From assembly GCA_002394235.1 (NCBI GenBank), contig DGTF01000052.1, forward strand, positions 466 to 35,992: a DNA stretch of 35,527 bases, in the 5' to 3' direction. The notes beneath the pieces are model-generated. The model saw only the letters and a list, made by a program, of their open reading frames with translations, did no database searches and was not told the origin of the DNA. This stretch comes from Eubacterium sp. UBA4343. Lineage in GTDB: Bacteria; Bacillota; Clostridia; Lachnospirales; Lachnospiraceae. A program made the position numbers and the translations under genes. Numbering within the stretch: position 1 is the first letter of the stretch; every line of letters begins with the position of its first letter. Below are positions 33,985 through 35,527 of this stretch, piece after piece.

Positions 33985-34335
33985 TCAGAGTGCTTCATCT
34001 CCTCGTTCACCGGTACGAATACGGATTGCATCCTCGATCGGCCGGATAAAGATTTTTCCATCTCCCACATGATCCGTCGCCAGCTTATCCCGGACGGCCT
34101 CGATGATCGGCTCGACCTTCTTGTCCTCTACTACGATCTGAACGCGAATCTTCGGCAGCAGGTTAATGGTTGTCTTGAGCCCCTTCAGTTCCTTTACCGC
34201 GGTATCGGAGGCTCCTTTCTGCGTCCCGCAGCCCATAGCTGTGGAAATTGTCATACCTCCGCAATTCTCCTGATCCAGAATAGCCTTTACATCCTCGAGT
34301 CTGTCAGGTCTGATGATCATAACCAGTTCCTTCAT
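33985..34335 (-). CDS. P-II family nitrogen regulator with divergent T-loop
   Basis: Small trimeric signalling protein of the GlnB/GlnK family, which senses 2-oxoglutarate, ATP and ADP. The 116-residue product has KELVMIIRPDRLEDVKAILD at the start, the B-loop GDGKIFIRPIEDAIRIRTGE near residue 90, and QKG before the T-loop. The T-loop (about residues 42-60) lacks the tyrosine that is uridylylated in enteric GlnB and is about four residues longer (KELKGLKTTINLLPK region), so control by uridylylation is unlikely. Start ATG at 34335 follows GGAGG. No amtB is next to it; instead potA follows. It is preceded by a structured leader with a terminator. Confidence 0.9.
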   Translation of the reverse strand: MKELVMIIRPDRLEDVKAILDQENCGGMTISTAMGCGTQKGASDTAVKELKGLKTTINLLPKIRVQIVVEDKKVEPIIEAVRDKLATDHVGDGKIFIRPIEDAIRIRTGERGDEAL

Positions 34336-34463
34336 ATTTTTTCCTCCTTCCATTTCAAACACCTGTCAGACATGGCAATGCGCTCTTCGCGGATAATATC
34401 CCGCCGATGCGAATGGAGCCTCACACGTCTGCTTCATGAATCAGTGTGGCTCACTGTTCGCGT

Positions 34464-34505
34464 AAAAAAATAAGGGCGCACCGGGAATTCCTTCCCGATA
34501 CGTCC
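34464..34505 (-). terminator. Strong intrinsic terminator upstream of the P-II gene
   Basis: On the minus strand a 14-bp stem (34492-34505 with 34474-34487, one mismatch and two wobbles, 4-nt loop) is followed by TTATTTTTTT (34464-34473). It sits about 130 nt before the P-II start codon, so it is either the end of a small RNA or an attenuator of P-II. Confidence 0.85.
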
Positions 34506-34636
34506 TTGTATCATAAACAGTGCATGAATCATTTGCACAGACATGTAATACAAAAAAGTATCCAACCATCGTTCAAGATGACAGATACTTCATTGTATGT
34601 CCAACAAGCTTTCGACTTTCTTTTTCTTAAATTATG
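34464..34636 (-). ncRNA. Candidate structured small RNA or P-II leader
   Basis: A region of about 170 nt with its own promoter (34643-34671) and strong terminator (34464-34505) and no plausible reading frame. Structure on the minus strand: a nested hairpin with ATACA/TGTAT (34594-34598, 34548-34552) outside, AAGTATC/GATACTT (34584-34590, 34556-34562) next and CATC/GATG inside. A second stem, GTGCA/TGCAC, lies near 34522-34540. GAUAC and GUAUC segments at 34584-34588, 34558-34562, 34508-34512 and 34497-34501 can pair in alternative ways, including one that would open the terminator. It may be an attenuator for P-II, or a stand-alone RNA. I do not recognise it as a known riboswitch. Confidence 0.5.
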
Positions 34637-34642
34637 AAAGTT

Positions 34643-34671
34643 ATACTAGCAAAGAGAAATGCATAAAGCAA
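34643..34671 (-). promoter_or_regulatory. Promoter of the P-II leader / small RNA
   Basis: On the minus strand TTGCTT (34666-34671), 17 bp, TAGTAT (34643-34648), with TGC before the -10 (extended -10). Start near 34636. No other good promoter is seen between the terminator and the P-II gene. Confidence 0.7.
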
Positions 34672-34794
34672 TACTCTTCTTTAATTATTTCCGGTATTAT
34701 CTATACGCCTTTGCGGCATTTTCTGATATTTCAATGTTGCTTTCTGACATTTTTGTGGTACTTTTTAAACCGTCTGCGCATTTTTAATGATATG

Positions 34795-35136
34795 TCATTC
34801 CACATTCGTCCATATGCTGAGCGTATCGATAACCTTCTGTTTGTCCTCTTCACCCAGATTCTCCACCATCCTGGATATCTTATGATCCAGAGAAGTTTTC
34901 CGGTATGCCGGTACTGCTCTCCCGACAAGCGCATCCAATGTGATCCCTGTTAAATCTCCATAGTAGCACAGCACACGGAGAGACATCGCCGTTCTGCTGT
35001 TTTCCACATTGCTAATATATCCGGGCGTCACATTCAGGGTTCTGGCAACATCCACCTGTGTCAGCCCATGTTCCTTTCTCAGTTTCTTCACTACCTGTCC
35101 GAGATTTGCGAATTCAAAATCACCTTGTTTGCCCAT
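34795..35136 (-). CDS. XRE-family helix-turn-helix regulator
   Basis: A 113-residue protein with an N-terminal XRE/Cro HTH: NLGQVVKKLRKEHGLTQVDVARTLNVTPGYISNVENSRTA, residues about 10-50, including the recognition helix (TPGYISNVE). The C-terminal helical tail (about 75-113) has no known domain and may dimerise. The ATG at 35136 is chosen for AGAGGTG 7 nt upstream; an ATG six codons earlier is weaker. A 7-bp inverted repeat upstream (35173-35215) may be its operator. It lies between the hairpin cluster at the right edge and the P-II leader region; targets are unknown. Confidence 0.88.
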   Translation of the reverse strand: MGKQGDFEFANLGQVVKKLRKEHGLTQVDVARTLNVTPGYISNVENSRTAMSLRVLCYYGDLTGITLDALVGRAVPAYRKTSLDHKISRMVENLGEEDKQKVIDTLSIWTNVE

Positions 35137-35172
35137 CCGACTGCACCTCTTCAACCATCTTTAGAAATATAT

Positions 35173-35215
35173 TATGAACGGGTGCAGTATCATAAAGGCG
35201 TCGACAGTGTTCATA
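35173..35215. promoter_or_regulatory. Inverted repeat upstream of the XRE gene
   Basis: TATGAAC (35173-35179) and GTTCATA (35209-35215) form a perfect 7-bp inverted repeat separated by 29 nt, upstream of the XRE start. Many XRE regulators bind near their own start; this is a candidate site only. Confidence 0.4.
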
Positions 35216-35233
35216 GTATTATATTTTAAATGC

Positions 35234-35464
35234 CTTCGAAATCGCATTCAGTCTCTTGCACATGCTTCGCGGCAGGCGGCCATTCTGCGTTTTCGAAGAG
35301 CTATTCTTTTTTAATTGTATAAGAATACGGATTGCTCTGTGCTTCGCACTCCCGTAATCCTTATACAACGAGATAAAACACGCTGCGCGAGTTTTATCTC
35401 GCTATCGCGACGCTCGCCGCACACGAATACTTCGCATTCGGCTGCGGCTCACTGTTCGCGTAAA
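35234..35464. repeat. Cluster of palindromic intergenic elements
   Basis: Four consecutive hairpins. (1) 35234-35298: CTTCGAAA/TTTCGAAG, homologous to 5777-5842. (2) about 35316-35367: GTATAAG/CTTATAC outside, GGATT/AATCC and GTGC-TTC-GCAC inside, homologous to 5874-5907. (3) about 35369-35402: CGAGATAAAAC/GTTTTATCTCG, a perfect 11-bp stem. (4) about 35417-35449: GCCGCA/TGCGGC with CGAAT/ATTCG inside. The cluster ends in a 19-mer (35446-35464) also found at 34448-34466. It occupies the right edge, with no gene. Confidence 0.82.
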
Positions 35465-35527
35465 TCAAAAAGAGCCTGCCGAAGCAGACTTTTCAGAAAA
35501 TCAACACATACCTTCAAAACTGAACAC
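35465..35527. other. Right edge, possibly approaching an rRNA operon
   Basis: No gene. The final ACCTTCAAAACTGAACAC resembles the short conserved sequence found near rRNA genes or in 16S-23S spacers of many Firmicutes. This is weak evidence, and no rRNA is inside the window. Confidence 0.2.

Noticed and set aside
34336..34794. T-box or glutamine riboswitch upstream of P-II
   Set aside because: No T-box consensus and no glutamine riboswitch core could be recognised; the region is reported only as an unassigned structured leader.

Overview
The window looks like chromosome of a low-to-mid-GC Firmicute, most likely a clostridial gut anaerobe of the Lachnospiraceae type. This is inferred from the gene order dgt-dnaG-rpoD-trmK-nif3 (the Firmicute macromolecular-synthesis cluster), pyrB next to pyrI, a class A RNase P RNA, strong AGGAGG-type ribosome binding sites, a ferredoxin-like DUF362 protein and a clostridial P-II protein. 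No phylogenetic marker was searched. Almost every gene is on the minus strand; only the ATPase at 11259-12446 and the DUF362 protein at 27370-28497 are on the plus strand.

Layout, left to right. 1-1430: branched-chain amino acid synthesis (ilvN, then ilvC cut by the window edge). 1780-5625: polyphosphate metabolism (ppx then ppk). 5741-6033: a duplicated hairpin repeat. 6041-7174: pheA. 7267-7892: a Phd/ParE-type toxin-antitoxin pair with a clear self-regulated promoter. 8064-9404: DUF815 AAA ATPase. 9558-10937: pyrBI. 11259-12446: AAA/DUF4143 ATPase. 12510-13937: DUF308 membrane protein and Maf. 13977-14556: rnpB and an unusual multi-arm terminator. 14653-16662: a large secreted, wall-attached thioester-domain-like surface protein. 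16982-18870: nucleoside (uridine) kinase-like protein and a small membrane protein. 18887-19232: 33-bp tandem repeats. 19257-25139: nif3, trmK, rpoD, dnaG, dgt. 25459-26727: CBS-domain HlyC/CorC protein. 26871-27029: a small PDCC-motif gene. 27370-28497: DUF362 Fe-S protein. 28641-33889: potABCD polyamine importer followed by agmatine deiminase. 33985-34335: P-II. 34464-34671: a structured leader or small RNA. 34795-35136: XRE regulator. 35234-35527: hairpin repeats.

Working relationships: ppx and ppk would turn polyphosphate over. potABCD with aguA would import and process agmatine or polyamines. The dgt-dnaG-rpoD-trmK-nif3 block joins dNTP control, replication priming, the main sigma factor and tRNA modification.

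The most notable material is noncoding. (1) A promoter, nested hairpins and a strong intrinsic terminator sit before the P-II gene, with competing GUAUC/GAUAC pairings that could make a switch. (2) A family of palindromic elements carrying CTTCGAAA/TTTCGAAG and GTGC-TTC-GCAC hairpins occurs at 5741-6033 and 35234-35464, with weaker relatives. (3) Short tandem duplications repeatedly sit at gene ends: the rpoD 3' end is copied into the start of trmK, the 3' end of the PDCC gene is in three copies, the rnpB terminator has three 3' arms, and trmK has an internal 15-residue duplication. These are sequence observations; their function is inference.
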